Shown here piece after piece: positions 7,965 through 16,067 of a stretch of DNA of 64,000 nt. Position 1 is the first letter of the stretch. Each line of letters opens with the position of its first letter. The notes under the pieces were generated by a model. It did no database searches and had not been told where the DNA came from. It worked only from the letters and a program-made list of their open reading frames with translations. The DNA comes from DASXMT01 sp963803065 (GTDB lineage Bacteria > Actinomycetota > Acidimicrobiia > Acidimicrobiales > RAAP-2). The stretch lies in assembly GCA_963803065.1 (NCBI GenBank), contig CAWDKW010000001.1, positions 1-64,000 on the forward strand, in the 5' to 3' direction. The position numbers and the translations under genes are program-made.

Positions 7965-8005
7965 TGCTGTGCGACTGCACAGCACTGCTGAGCAATTGCA
8001 TAGCA
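7965..8005. promoter_or_regulatory. Tandem TetR-type operators (TGCT palindromes)
   Basis: Two 20-bp palindromes lie side by side in the 95-bp gap between the divergent P450 and TetR genes. O1 is 7965-7984 and O2 is 7986-8005, with centres 21 bp apart, about two helical turns. Both fit TGCTNNGCNNNNGCNNAGCA. O1 is a perfect inverted repeat (AGTGCTGTGC and GCACAGCACT around GACT). The position and symmetry suit binding by the adjacent TetR, controlling itself and the P450. Binding is inferred. Confidence 0.7.
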
Positions 8006-8034
8006 CCGGGTCGCGGGTGTGGCAAGGTGTCGGC

Positions 8035-8673
8035 GTGACGTCCGCCCCGTCCCCTCGTCGCATCGGTGCCGAGGACTCCAAGAGTCGTTCCCAGCTGCTT
8101 GATGCAGCTGAGCTGCTGCTGCTCGAGGAGGGCTACGCCGCCGTCACCTCGCGCCGGGTCGCAGCACGAGCCGGCCTGAAGCCGCAGCTCGTCCACTATT
8201 ACTTCCGCACCATGGACGACCTCTTCCTCGAGGTATTCCGGCGCCGGGCCGAGGAGAACGTGGCCCGCGTCGAACGGGTCATCGCAACCGACGGCTCGCT
8301 TCGGACGCTCTGGCAGCTGAACGCCGATCTCCGGGGGGCCAGGTTCAACATCGAGTTCGTGGCACTGGCCAATCACCGCAAGGCCATCCGCACCGAGATC
8401 GCACGGTACGCCGAGCGGTTCCGGGCGGCCCAGCTCGAAGCCGTGACCACCTCCCTGCGGACCATGGGAGTGACCGAACACGAGCTGCCGCCGATCGTCG
8501 CCCTGCTCATGATGACGGGCCTGTCCCAGGTCCTGGCCCTGGAGGACGCCCTGGGCGTCACCGCCGGCCACGACACCACCCGCTCGTTCATCGAGCGAAC
8601 CATTGCCCGGGTCGATCCGACGCCGGTCGACGCCGAGAGCCTCGGTTCAGGTGGGGCTCGTCGGTCGTCGTGA
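8035..8673 (+). CDS. TetR/AcrR-family transcriptional regulator (first of three)
   Basis: This 212-aa regulator has an N-terminal helix-turn-helix at about residues 15-62: RSQLLDAAELLLLEEGYAAV, then TSRRVAARAGLKPQLVHYYF, followed by the dimer/ligand domain. I start it at GTG 8035, preceded by AAGGT at 8024-8028, rather than at the much longer ORF upstream, which would run through the P450 on the other strand. The divergent neighbour is the truncated P450, and the paired palindromes at 7965-8005 are the likely operators. It probably responds to a hydrophobic substrate or CoA ester of the pathway; the ligand is unknown. Confidence 0.88.
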   Translation: MTSAPSPRRIGAEDSKSRSQLLDAAELLLLEEGYAAVTSRRVAARAGLKPQLVHYYFRTMDDLFLEVFRRRAEENVARVERVIATDGSLRTLWQLNADLRGARFNIEFVALANHRKAIRTEIARYAERFRAAQLEAVTTSLRTMGVTEHELPPIVALLMMTGLSQVLALEDALGVTAGHDTTRSFIERTIARVDPTPVDAESLGSGGARRSS

Positions 8674-8777
8674 CCCGCTCGGGCGGCCGGCGGTGCTGGC
8701 CGTGACTGTCTCACGGGACGATGTCATCGATGCTCGTCCGGGAGCAGAGTGCATGAACGCCGCGACGCCGGCGCGGC

Positions 8778-10073
8778 CTACCGCGATCTCGACGGTTCCG
8801 GTTCGAACTCGAGGTGGAGGCGGCTGACACCGCGCAGGATGTACGTCGGCACGTAGTCGTAGCGGCGGGCGCCCGGGGGACCATGCTCCTTCTCGGAGAT
8901 CCTGATGTCGCCCATCCGGTCGAGCAGTCGCTCGATGGTGATCCGTCCCTCGGTCCGGGCGAGCGGGGATCCGGGGCAGGTGTGGGCGCCGTGGCCAAAG
9001 GCAAGATGATGGCGGGCGTTGGCCCGATCCACCTGGAAGTGGGCGGGCTGCTCGAAGCGGTCGGGGTCGCGGTTGGCGGCTCCGTTGACGACCATCACCG
9101 TGGTGCCGGCCGGGATGGTCACGCCACCGAGCTCGGTCGTCACCCGCGCCAGGCGGAAGTCGCCCTTCACCGGGCTCTCGATGCGCAGGCACTCCTCGAC
9201 GAAGTTCGGAATCCGCCCCCGGTCCTCTCGGAGCAGCTGTTGGAGCTCGTGGTCGTCTCCCATGCGCTGCAGCGCGGTGCCGAAGAGGCGCACGGTCGTC
9301 TCCTGGCCGGCGGCGAAGAGATTGGCGGCGATGCGGGCGACGTCGATGGCCTCGGGGATCGACCCGTCGGGGAACGTCGCGGTGGCAAGGCCGGTGAGCA
9401 CGTCGTTGCGCGGGTCCCGACGGCGATCGTCGACGTACGCGCTGAACTGCTCGTAGAGGAACTCGAGCGGGTTGAGGGCGAGCGCCTCGTCGCCGGTGCT
9501 GCCGACGGTGCCCGTCTGTCCGCCCCGTCCGGCACCGAGCTGCTTGCGGAACAGGTCGTGGTCGCTCTCCGGTACGCCGAGCAGGTCGGCGACGACGAGC
9601 ATGGCAAACGGCTGGCCATACTGGCCGATGAACTCGCAGACACCGCTCGAGATGAATTCGTCGATCTGGCCGTCGGCGAGCCGCCACATGAACTCTTCGT
9701 TCTCCCGGAGTCGCTTCGGCGTGATGAGGCGCATGAGCAGGGCGCGGTGTGCCGTATGGATCGGCGGATCGAACGTGAGCAGCTGGTCGCTCATCGGCAG
9801 TTCGTGGCGGTGCTGCTCGATTTGCGTCCTGACATCGTCGCCCTCGAGCGGCACGGGGAACCCCGGGAACGGGCCGGTGGGGGAGTTGCACGACGAGAAT
9901 GTGTCGGGGTCGTTGTACACGGCGATGGCTTCGTCGTACCCGGTCACCATCATCACGCCGTGGTGGGGCTCGCGCTCGACGGGGCACTCGGTGCGCAGCC
10001 ACTCGAAATACGGATACGGGTCGGCGATGAGCTCGTCGCCGCGGAAGAAGTCGATGGTGTTGTAATCGATCAC
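8778..10073 (-). CDS. Cytochrome P450 (paralog 2), complete
   Basis: This is a 431-aa soluble class I P450 monooxygenase that needs ferredoxin as electron donor. Visible motifs are DPYPYFEWLRTECPV, HRALLMRLITPKRLRENEEF, the I-helix AAGQETTVRLF, ExxR in EECLRIES and the heme loop FGHGAHTCPGSPLAR with the Cys ligand. It is a close paralog of the truncated P450 just downstream on the same strand and of the P450 at 35646-36911. Upstream, between it and the divergent cyclase gene, lie two ACCGATCGGT palindromes. It probably hydroxylates a cyclic hydrophobic substrate. Confidence 0.93.
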   Translation of the reverse strand: MIDYNTIDFFRGDELIADPYPYFEWLRTECPVEREPHHGVMMVTGYDEAIAVYNDPDTFSSCNSPTGPFPGFPVPLEGDDVRTQIEQHRHELPMSDQLLTFDPPIHTAHRALLMRLITPKRLRENEEFMWRLADGQIDEFISSGVCEFIGQYGQPFAMLVVADLLGVPESDHDLFRKQLGAGRGGQTGTVGSTGDEALALNPLEFLYEQFSAYVDDRRRDPRNDVLTGLATATFPDGSIPEAIDVARIAANLFAAGQETTVRLFGTALQRMGDDHELQQLLREDRGRIPNFVEECLRIESPVKGDFRLARVTTELGGVTIPAGTTVMVVNGAANRDPDRFEQPAHFQVDRANARHHLAFGHGAHTCPGSPLARTEGRITIERLLDRMGDIRISEKEHGPPGARRYDYVPTYILRGVSRLHLEFEPEPSRSR

Positions 10074-10162
10074 AGCACGGCTCCTGCCATCCCGAACGAG
10101 ATCATGTCGTCGTCACCCAGCCGGAGCTCGGACAGCCCCCTGCGCCCGGCATGCTAGCTCGG

Positions 10163-10220
10163 TTGTACCGATCGGTCCAGTTCCACCGGCGTCCGACCAC
10201 CGTTGACCGATCGGTACAAA
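10163..10220. promoter_or_regulatory. Two family A operator palindromes (ACCGATCGGT core)
   Basis: TTGTACCGATCGGTCCAG (10163-10180) and TTGACCGATCGGTACAAA (10203-10220) lie between the divergent P450 and cyclase genes, with cores 39 bp apart. Each is a near-perfect palindrome close to TTGTACCGATCGGTACAA. Related sites occur at 15245, 22027, 23656 and 26524. This layout suits a TetR-family repressor of both flanking transcripts. Confidence 0.65.
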
Positions 10221-10298
10221 AATGGTAGGCATCAGGTGGCCCGGCCGGCGTGGAACCGAACGGGCTGGCGTGGACTCGGACTGGAAGGAGGAGCAGCC

Positions 10299-11348
10299 GT
10301 GACCAAGCGGTGGAACCAACGTCCGCCCGGCTCGACGTGGGGCGACTGGGGCGAGGATGACGAGCTCGGGCGCATCAACCTGCTGACCCCCGAGAAGGTC
10401 CTCCAGGGAGCGCGGGAGATCCAAGCCGGCATCAGCTTCAGCCTGAGCCTGCCGCTCGATTTCCCTGGCGGAACGGCGCTGAACCAGCGGCGCTACCCGC
10501 CGATCCTCAGGCCCACCGAGGATCTGCAGCACAACCCGGATACCTTTTACAACGTCATCGCGCGCGAGTCGATCGACACGAGCTTCATCGACGTGTGGTC
10601 CGACGACCTGGTGACGCTCTGGCTGCAGTATTCGACGCAGTGGGACGCGCTGGCGCACCAAGGCGCCCTGTTCGATGCCGACGGGGACGGCGAGGACGAA
10701 CCGGTGTACTACAACGGCTTCCGGGCGGGCGAAGACATCATCGGGCCGCAGCCCGATGCCAAGGGTGACGGCAGCGGCAGCGTCAGTTTCGGTAAGCACC
10801 TCGGTCTGGAGCACATGGCCGCCCACGGGGTGCAGGGCCGCGGCGTGCTCATCGATGTGGCCCATCACCTTGACAACACCCCGGAGTGGACACCGGTGAC
10901 AATGAGGACCATCCGGGAGATCATGGATGCGGACGATGTCATCGTCGAACCGGGGGACATGGTCGTCATCCACACCGGCTTCGCCACCCAGATCCTCGCC
11001 TGGGACCGTGACCCCGACGCCTCCAGGGTCCAGGCGATGTACCCATACCTCGATGGCGAGGACGATGAGGTGCTGGAGTGGATCAGCCAGTCGCAGATGG
11101 CGGCGCTCATCGCCGACAATTACGCCGTCGAGGGGTGGCCGGCTCCGAGCCGGGAGCCGCACACACTGATCCCGATCCACCATCTCTGCCTGTTCAAGCT
11201 CGGCATCCCGCTGGGCGAGCTGTGGTACACGCAGGAGTTGGCGGACTGGCTGCGCGAACACCACCGGAGCCGATTCATGCTCACGGCGCCCCCGTTACGA
11301 CTACCCGGCGCGATGGGTAGCCCTCTGACACCGGTGGCGACCGTTTGA
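10299..11348 (+). CDS. Cyclase-family (kynurenine formamidase-like) hydrolase
   Basis: This 349-aa protein belongs to the metal-dependent PF04199 'cyclase' family, whose members hydrolyse amides, esters or lactones. It begins with the family phrase STWGDWGEDDELGRINLLTP and contains STQWDALAHQG, a variant of the HxGTHxDxxxH metal motif, plus GRGVLIDVAHHL and VEPGDMVVIHTGF. I used GTG 10299 because GGAAGGAGG lies at 10283-10291. It is followed by the Baeyer-Villiger monooxygenase on the same strand, so it may open the lactone that enzyme would form. That role is inferred from context. Confidence 0.85.
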   Translation: MTKRWNQRPPGSTWGDWGEDDELGRINLLTPEKVLQGAREIQAGISFSLSLPLDFPGGTALNQRRYPPILRPTEDLQHNPDTFYNVIARESIDTSFIDVWSDDLVTLWLQYSTQWDALAHQGALFDADGDGEDEPVYYNGFRAGEDIIGPQPDAKGDGSGSVSFGKHLGLEHMAAHGVQGRGVLIDVAHHLDNTPEWTPVTMRTIREIMDADDVIVEPGDMVVIHTGFATQILAWDRDPDASRVQAMYPYLDGEDDEVLEWISQSQMAALIADNYAVEGWPAPSREPHTLIPIHHLCLFKLGIPLGELWYTQELADWLREHHRSRFMLTAPPLRLPGAMGSPLTPVATV

Positions 11349-11535
11349 ACCGGGAATTGCGCACCAGTGGTTCGCCGGCTGGAACCCGAGCGGCACACTG
11401 TCCGCAGGGGCATGCCGTCCGCAATCGGGATGACGCGGCTGCGGCGCCAATTCATATGACCAGTCAGTCTAAGATTGGGGGGTGCAGGACCAGACTCTGC
11501 GTGCCCTCACCACAGGTAGCCAGGAAGGCACGCAG

Positions 11536-13164
11536 GTGACCGGGGAGACAATGGCATCGCTGGACGATGGCCCGGGTGACTCGGGCGGGTATGTCGACGT
11601 TGTGATCGTGGGTGCCGGCATCCTCGGCCTCTACCAGCTGTACGTCGCCCGAGAAGCTGGTTGGTCGGTACGCCTGCTCGAGCAGGGCGACGGTGCCGGG
11701 GGCACGTGGTACTGGAACCGCTATCCCGGGTGCCGGTTCGACTCCGAGAGCTACACCTACGGGTATCTGTTCTCCGAGGAACTGTGGCAGGAGTGGGATT
11801 GGTCGGAGGAGTTCGCCCCTCAGCCCGAGACCGAGCGGTACCTCAACCACGTCGTGGACAAGTTCGATCTCCGGCGTCATATCCGGTTCGGCAGTCGGGT
11901 GACCTCTGCAGTGTGGGACGAGGCGTCGGCGACCTGGACGACACGGACGAGAGATGGGTTCGAGATCCGCTCGCGATTTCTTATCAGTGCGACCGGCGTG
12001 CTCTCGGTGCCGCAGTACCCGGACGTGCCCGGGCGCGAGGACTTCACTGGTGAGGCCTACCACCCGGCCCGGTGGCCGAAGGAGCCGGTGGATTTCACGG
12101 GCAAGCGGGTGGCCGTCGTCGGCACCGGCTCCAGCGGTGTGCAGATCGCCCCCGAGATCGCAGACGAGGTCGAATCGGTGACCATCTTCCAGCGGACGCC
12201 GACGTGGGCGACGCCGTTGAACAACCATCCCATTTCGGCGGGGCAGCAGGCCCACCTGAAGGCGAACTTCGAGTCGATCCGTGAAGAGCTGAACGCCTCG
12301 ATTTCCGGGTTCTTGCACAAGGCGCACGATCGGAAGACCTTCGAGGAATCGAAGGAACAGCGGTGGGCGTTCTACGAGACGGTCTGGAACAGCCCGGGTT
12401 TTGCCAAGTTGTCGGCCAACTACGCCGACTTGCTGACGGACAGGGAGGCGAATGCGGAGTTCTGCGCCTTCCTCGAGGAGAAGATCCGCGGCATCGTGAA
12501 GCATCCGGGGACGGCGGACAAGCTGATCCCGAAGGACCACCTCTACGGCGGTCTGCGACCACCCTTCGTGACCGGCTACTACGAGATGTTCAACAAGCCC
12601 AACGTGCACCTGGTCTCGTTGCGGGAGACGCCGATCCTGCGGGTGACGGATACCGGGATCGAGACGTCCGAGGGACTTCGGCAGTTCGACATGATCATCT
12701 GGGCGACGGGTTTCGACTTCGGCACCGGTGCGCTTCGACGGATGGGCATCGTCGGCGTGGACGGCTTGGCCCTGAACGAGTACTGGGCGGACGGCCCCTC
12801 GACGTTCCTGGGTGTCATGTGCCACGGGTTTCCGAATTTCTTCTTCCCCGGTGGACCCCACGGCGCTTCCGGCAACAACCCACGCTACGGCGGCCTGCAG
12901 ATCGACTTCATCCAGGATCTGATCGACTACGCCCGCGATCACGGCTGTCGGCGTATCGAGGTCCCCGTCGAGCCGGAGGAGGCCTGGATGGACATGATCG
13001 AGAGGTTCCGGCCGTATTCCCCCTTCGAGGAGCGGGGCCAATATTACGGCGGGAACACGGCCGGCAAGCCGAAGCGGTTCCTCCTCAACCCGGGTGGCCG
13101 TCCCAAAATGGACCAAGCGATGCAGGAGGTCATCTCCAGCGGCTACAAGGGGTTCCTGTCGTAA
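11536..13164 (+). CDS. Flavin-containing Baeyer-Villiger monooxygenase
   Basis: This FAD/NADPH enzyme inserts oxygen beside a ketone to give an ester or lactone. The FAD Rossmann motif is VDVVIVGAGILGLY near the start. The BVMO fingerprint FTGEAYHPARWP (FxGxxxHxxxWP) and the NADPH motif VAVVGTGSSGVQIAPEI follow. At about 542 aa it has the usual length of cyclohexanone- and cyclopentadecanone-type BVMOs. Starts at GTG 11482, GTG 11536 and ATG 11551 are all in frame; AGGAAGG at 11522-11528 favours 11536. It lies downstream of the cyclase, with a weak operator-like GACCAGTCAGTC at about 11459-11470. It suggests that a cyclic ketone is an intermediate. Confidence 0.92.
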   Translation: MTGETMASLDDGPGDSGGYVDVVIVGAGILGLYQLYVAREAGWSVRLLEQGDGAGGTWYWNRYPGCRFDSESYTYGYLFSEELWQEWDWSEEFAPQPETERYLNHVVDKFDLRRHIRFGSRVTSAVWDEASATWTTRTRDGFEIRSRFLISATGVLSVPQYPDVPGREDFTGEAYHPARWPKEPVDFTGKRVAVVGTGSSGVQIAPEIADEVESVTIFQRTPTWATPLNNHPISAGQQAHLKANFESIREELNASISGFLHKAHDRKTFEESKEQRWAFYETVWNSPGFAKLSANYADLLTDREANAEFCAFLEEKIRGIVKHPGTADKLIPKDHLYGGLRPPFVTGYYEMFNKPNVHLVSLRETPILRVTDTGIETSEGLRQFDMIIWATGFDFGTGALRRMGIVGVDGLALNEYWADGPSTFLGVMCHGFPNFFFPGGPHGASGNNPRYGGLQIDFIQDLIDYARDHGCRRIEVPVEPEEAWMDMIERFRPYSPFEERGQYYGGNTAGKPKRFLLNPGGRPKMDQAMQEVISSGYKGFLS

Positions 13165-13187
13165 CCGGGCTGGGTCCCGGATCGCAC

Positions 13188-13204
13188 GCGTGGGTCAGCC
13201 ACGC
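13188..13204. terminator. Hairpin between convergent genes, possible terminator
   Basis: GCGTGG (13188-13193) and CCACGC (13199-13204) form a 6-bp stem around GTCAG, in the short gap between the ends of the BVMO and E1 genes. There is no U-tract, so this is a weak candidate for a bidirectional terminator. Confidence 0.25.
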
Positions 13205-13228
13205 TGGGATTCGGACCGCTCCAACCGG

Positions 13229-15235
13229 TCAGACGTCGGCCAGTTGCCGCAGTGCCGCCGCGATGTCCTCGCCATCGGGCAACCAGACGCGTTCGAGAGT
13301 GGGTGCATAGGGAGGCGGTGTCGGCGCCGCGCCGACACGGACGATCGGTGCGTCGAGCACCCAGAACCCCTCCCGTGCCACCGCGGCCGCGATCTCCGCT
13401 CCGATGCCGAACGGCACCACCGCTTCGTGGGCGATCAGCAGTCGGCCCGTCTTGCCAACCGACTCGAGGATGGGCGCCATATCGAGCGGTGACACGGTCC
13501 TGAGGTCGATGACCTCGACCGATATGCCGTCGCCGGCCACGGCCTCGGCCGCGGCGATGCTCTCGTGGACCATGCGTGACACCGACACGACGGTGATGCC
13601 GGTACCGGGGCGGACCACCGTCGGTGTACCGATGGGAAGGATGTGGTCAGCAGGCGGCCGCGGGCCCTTCATGCCGTAGAGAAGCCGGTTCTCGATGAAG
13701 ACCACCGGATTCGGGTCCTGGATCGCCGCCCGCAGCAGGCCGTAGGCATCGGCCGGACTGGACGGCATCACGACGCTCAGGCCCGGGATATGGGCCAGCA
13801 GGGCCTCGAGGCTCTGCGAGTGCTGGCTGCCCGACGAGCGCCCCGCGCCGAACTGGGTTCGGACCGTGAGGGCCATCTCGGCCGTGCCGCCCGTCATGAA
13901 CGGCATCTTGGCCGCCTGGTTGAGCAGCTGGTCGAGGCACACGCCGACAAAGTCGAGGTACATCAGCTCGACCACCGGATGCATGCCCGCCATCGCCGCA
14001 CCCACGCCCAACCCCATGATCGCCGTCTCGGAGATCGGAGTGTCCCGGACCCGGTCGCCGAACCTGTCGTGGAGGCCACGCGTCAGCCCGAACACATTGC
14101 CCCCCTGGGCGACATCGATGCCGGCGACGAAGACCCGGTCGTCGTGAGCCAGCTCCACCTCGAGGGCGGAGTGGATGGCGTCCATCATGCGGAAGGCCGG
14201 CGCGCCCTCGGCCGGCGGGGGCGGCTCGGGGCGCTCCCGACGAGGGCGCACGACGAAGTTGCCCATCGTGGCGACGTCGGGCGGGTCAAGCCGTCGGGCG
14301 GCGTCGACGGCCTCGTCGAGCTCCCGGGCGACCGACGACGCCAGCGACGTGATCGTCGCGGCACCGACCCCCGCGGACTCGAGTTGCTGCGCGTGGCGGA
14401 CGATCGGGTCCCGGGCCTTCCAGGACTCGACCTCCTCCTCGGTCCGGTATCGCTGCGGGTCGCCCTCGTAGTGGCCGTGCCAGCGATAGGTGGGCGCTTC
14501 GACGATCGTGGGACCTCGTCCGTCTCGGACGGCGTCGACCACTTCTCCCATCACGGAGGCTGTGGCGGTGACGTCGTTGCCGTCGACGGCGACGTAGTCG
14601 ATGCCGTACCCGGCCGCCCGACGCTCGAGCGTCCCCGTGTATTGGGTGGCCGCCGACGAGAACTCGGCGTAGCCGTTGTTCTCGCACCAGAAGACGACCG
14701 GGAGACGCCACACGGCGGCGAGGTTGACCGCCTCATGGAATGCGCCCTGAGCCAGGGCCCCGTCCCCGAAGAATGCGACTGCGACTCCACCGTCCGATCG
14801 GAGTTGGGCCGCGGCCGAGGCTCCCACGGCAATGGGAAGGCCGGCGGCGACGATTCCGTTGGCGCCGAAGATCCCGATACCGGGGTCGGCGATATGCATC
14901 GAGCCACCTCGTCCCCGGTTCGTTCCCGCCTCCTTCCCCATCAGCTCGGCGAACATGTCGACCGGCGCGAGCCCCTTGGCCAGGCAGTGTCCGTGACCGC
15001 GATGGGTCGATGTGATCACGTCGGAGGGGAGGAGGGGCCAGCATGCACCGACCGCCGATGCCTCCTGTCCGATCGACAGGTGGACGAACCCGGGTACCTC
15101 TCCGTCGCGATAGAGGGCCGCCACCCGTTCCTCGAAGCCGCGTATCACCAGCATGCGGCGATGCATGGCGATGAGGTCCACGGTCGAGAAGGCGAGCTCG
15201 AGCCGCTGGTCGACATCTCCGAGGTCAGAGTCCAC
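13229..15235 (-). CDS. Fused E1 alpha/beta thiamine-diphosphate dehydrogenase
   Basis: One polypeptide of about 668 aa carries both halves of a 2-oxoacid or acetoin-type dehydrogenase E1. Residues 1-330 are the alpha part (MLVIRGFEERVAALYRDGEV, THRGHGHCLAKG, TPP site GDGALAQGAFHEAVN with ENNGYAEFS). From about 345 it is the beta part (HDDRVFVAGIDVAQGGNVFG, LMYLDFVGVCLDQLLNQAAK, ENRLLYGMKGP). No E2 or E3 gene is in view. The ORF extends upstream, but an operator palindrome lies at 15245-15260. I therefore propose a leaderless GTG start at 15235, seven bases after a TACACT -10-like box; GTG 15181 and ATG 15166 remain possible. It would oxidatively decarboxylate a keto acid product of the pathway. 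Confidence 0.85.
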   Translation of the reverse strand: MDSDLGDVDQRLELAFSTVDLIAMHRRMLVIRGFEERVAALYRDGEVPGFVHLSIGQEASAVGACWPLLPSDVITSTHRGHGHCLAKGLAPVDMFAELMGKEAGTNRGRGGSMHIADPGIGIFGANGIVAAGLPIAVGASAAAQLRSDGGVAVAFFGDGALAQGAFHEAVNLAAVWRLPVVFWCENNGYAEFSSAATQYTGTLERRAAGYGIDYVAVDGNDVTATASVMGEVVDAVRDGRGPTIVEAPTYRWHGHYEGDPQRYRTEEEVESWKARDPIVRHAQQLESAGVGAATITSLASSVARELDEAVDAARRLDPPDVATMGNFVVRPRRERPEPPPPAEGAPAFRMMDAIHSALEVELAHDDRVFVAGIDVAQGGNVFGLTRGLHDRFGDRVRDTPISETAIMGLGVGAAMAGMHPVVELMYLDFVGVCLDQLLNQAAKMPFMTGGTAEMALTVRTQFGAGRSSGSQHSQSLEALLAHIPGLSVVMPSSPADAYGLLRAAIQDPNPVVFIENRLLYGMKGPRPPADHILPIGTPTVVRPGTGITVVSVSRMVHESIAAAEAVAGDGISVEVIDLRTVSPLDMAPILESVGKTGRLLIAHEAVVPFGIGAEIAAAVAREGFWVLDAPIVRVGAAPTPPPYAPTLERVWLPDGEDIAAALRQLADV

Positions 15236-15260
15236 CGCGTGTAGTGTACTGGTCAGTACA
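15236..15260. promoter_or_regulatory. Divergent promoter with family A operator
   Basis: TGTACTGGTCAGTACA at 15245-15260 is a perfect inverted repeat (TGTACTG, centre GT, CAGTACA). On the minus strand it is followed by a TACACT box and, seven bases later, the GTG proposed as the leaderless start of the E1 gene. The divergent SDR-ligase operon begins at 15288. The same block, with almost identical flanks, recurs at 23641-23673. Confidence 0.65.
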
Positions 15261-15287
15261 GGCTCCATCGGAACGTGGAGAACGGCG

Positions 15288-16067
15288 ATGCCAGAGCGGA
15301 TCGAGATACCTGACCTGTTCCCGAGCCCGCGGGAGGTCAGCGGCAAGCGGGTGGTGATCACCGGCGCCGGACGGGGGCTGGGCGAGTTGCTCGCCCACGC
15401 CTTCTCGCGCGCGGGGGCCAGCGTGACGCTGGTGGCCCGGACCGAGCGCGAGCTCAAGTCGGTCGCCGACGCGCTGCCGGGACCGACGCTCGTGTTCTGT
15501 GGCGATGTCCGAGACGCCGATCTCAACGAGGCGGTGGCCGACGGGACCGTGTCGGAGTGGGGCGGGGTGGACGTCTGGATCTGCAACGCGGGGATCTCAC
15601 CGATCGTCACCGGGCCACTGGGCGTGGCCCCCGAGGTCTGGCGCGAGGTGATCGACGTCAACCTGACCGGGGCATTCCTCGGCGCTCGGGCCGCCGCTCG
15701 GGTCATGGGCGACGGCGGACGGCTGATCTTCACCGGCTCGGTGCTCGGTGAACGGCCGGGCCGGGGTCTCGCCGCCTACAGCGCGTCGAAGGCCGGGTTG
15801 GTGGGGATGGCCAAGGGCCTGGCCCTCGATCTGGCCCCGTCCAAGATCACCGTGAACGTGGTGGCCCCGGGCTGGTTCGATTCGCCGTTGGCCGAGGCAT
15901 GGACCAGGAACGAGCAGCTCTCGGAGCGCATCATCGGGCACACGGCGCTGAAGCGCTGGGGTCGGTCCGCCGACCTTGCCGGCGCCTTCCAGTTCCTGGC
16001 CTCGGACGCGGCGGCATTCGTGACCGGGACCGTGCTCAACGTCGACGGGGGCTACCTCCTCGCATGA
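15288..16067 (+). CDS. Short-chain dehydrogenase/reductase (SDR)
   Basis: This is a classical SDR of 259 aa that oxidises or reduces an alcohol/ketone with NAD(P). The cofactor motif is VITGAGRGLGELL, followed by CNAGISP, and the catalytic pair YSASK lies in AAYSASKAGLVGMAKG. The C-terminus ends with TGTVLNVDGGYLLA, as usual. The ATG at 15288 has GTGGAG seven bases upstream. Its stop overlaps the start of the following CoA ligase (ATGA), so the two are one operon, probably controlled by the palindrome at 15245. Confidence 0.92.
   Translation: MPERIEIPDLFPSPREVSGKRVVITGAGRGLGELLAHAFSRAGASVTLVARTERELKSVADALPGPTLVFCGDVRDADLNEAVADGTVSEWGGVDVWICNAGISPIVTGPLGVAPEVWREVIDVNLTGAFLGARAAARVMGDGGRLIFTGSVLGERPGRGLAAYSASKAGLVGMAKGLALDLAPSKITVNVVAPGWFDSPLAEAWTRNEQLSERIIGHTALKRWGRSADLAGAFQFLASDAAAFVTGTVLNVDGGYLLA

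Noticed and set aside
8647..10002. 451-aa Arg-rich minus ORF
   Set aside because: Out-of-frame shadow of P450 paralog 2.
13643..15244. 533-aa plus ORF
   Set aside because: Antisense to the fused E1 gene, low complexity; typical of GC-rich antisense frames.
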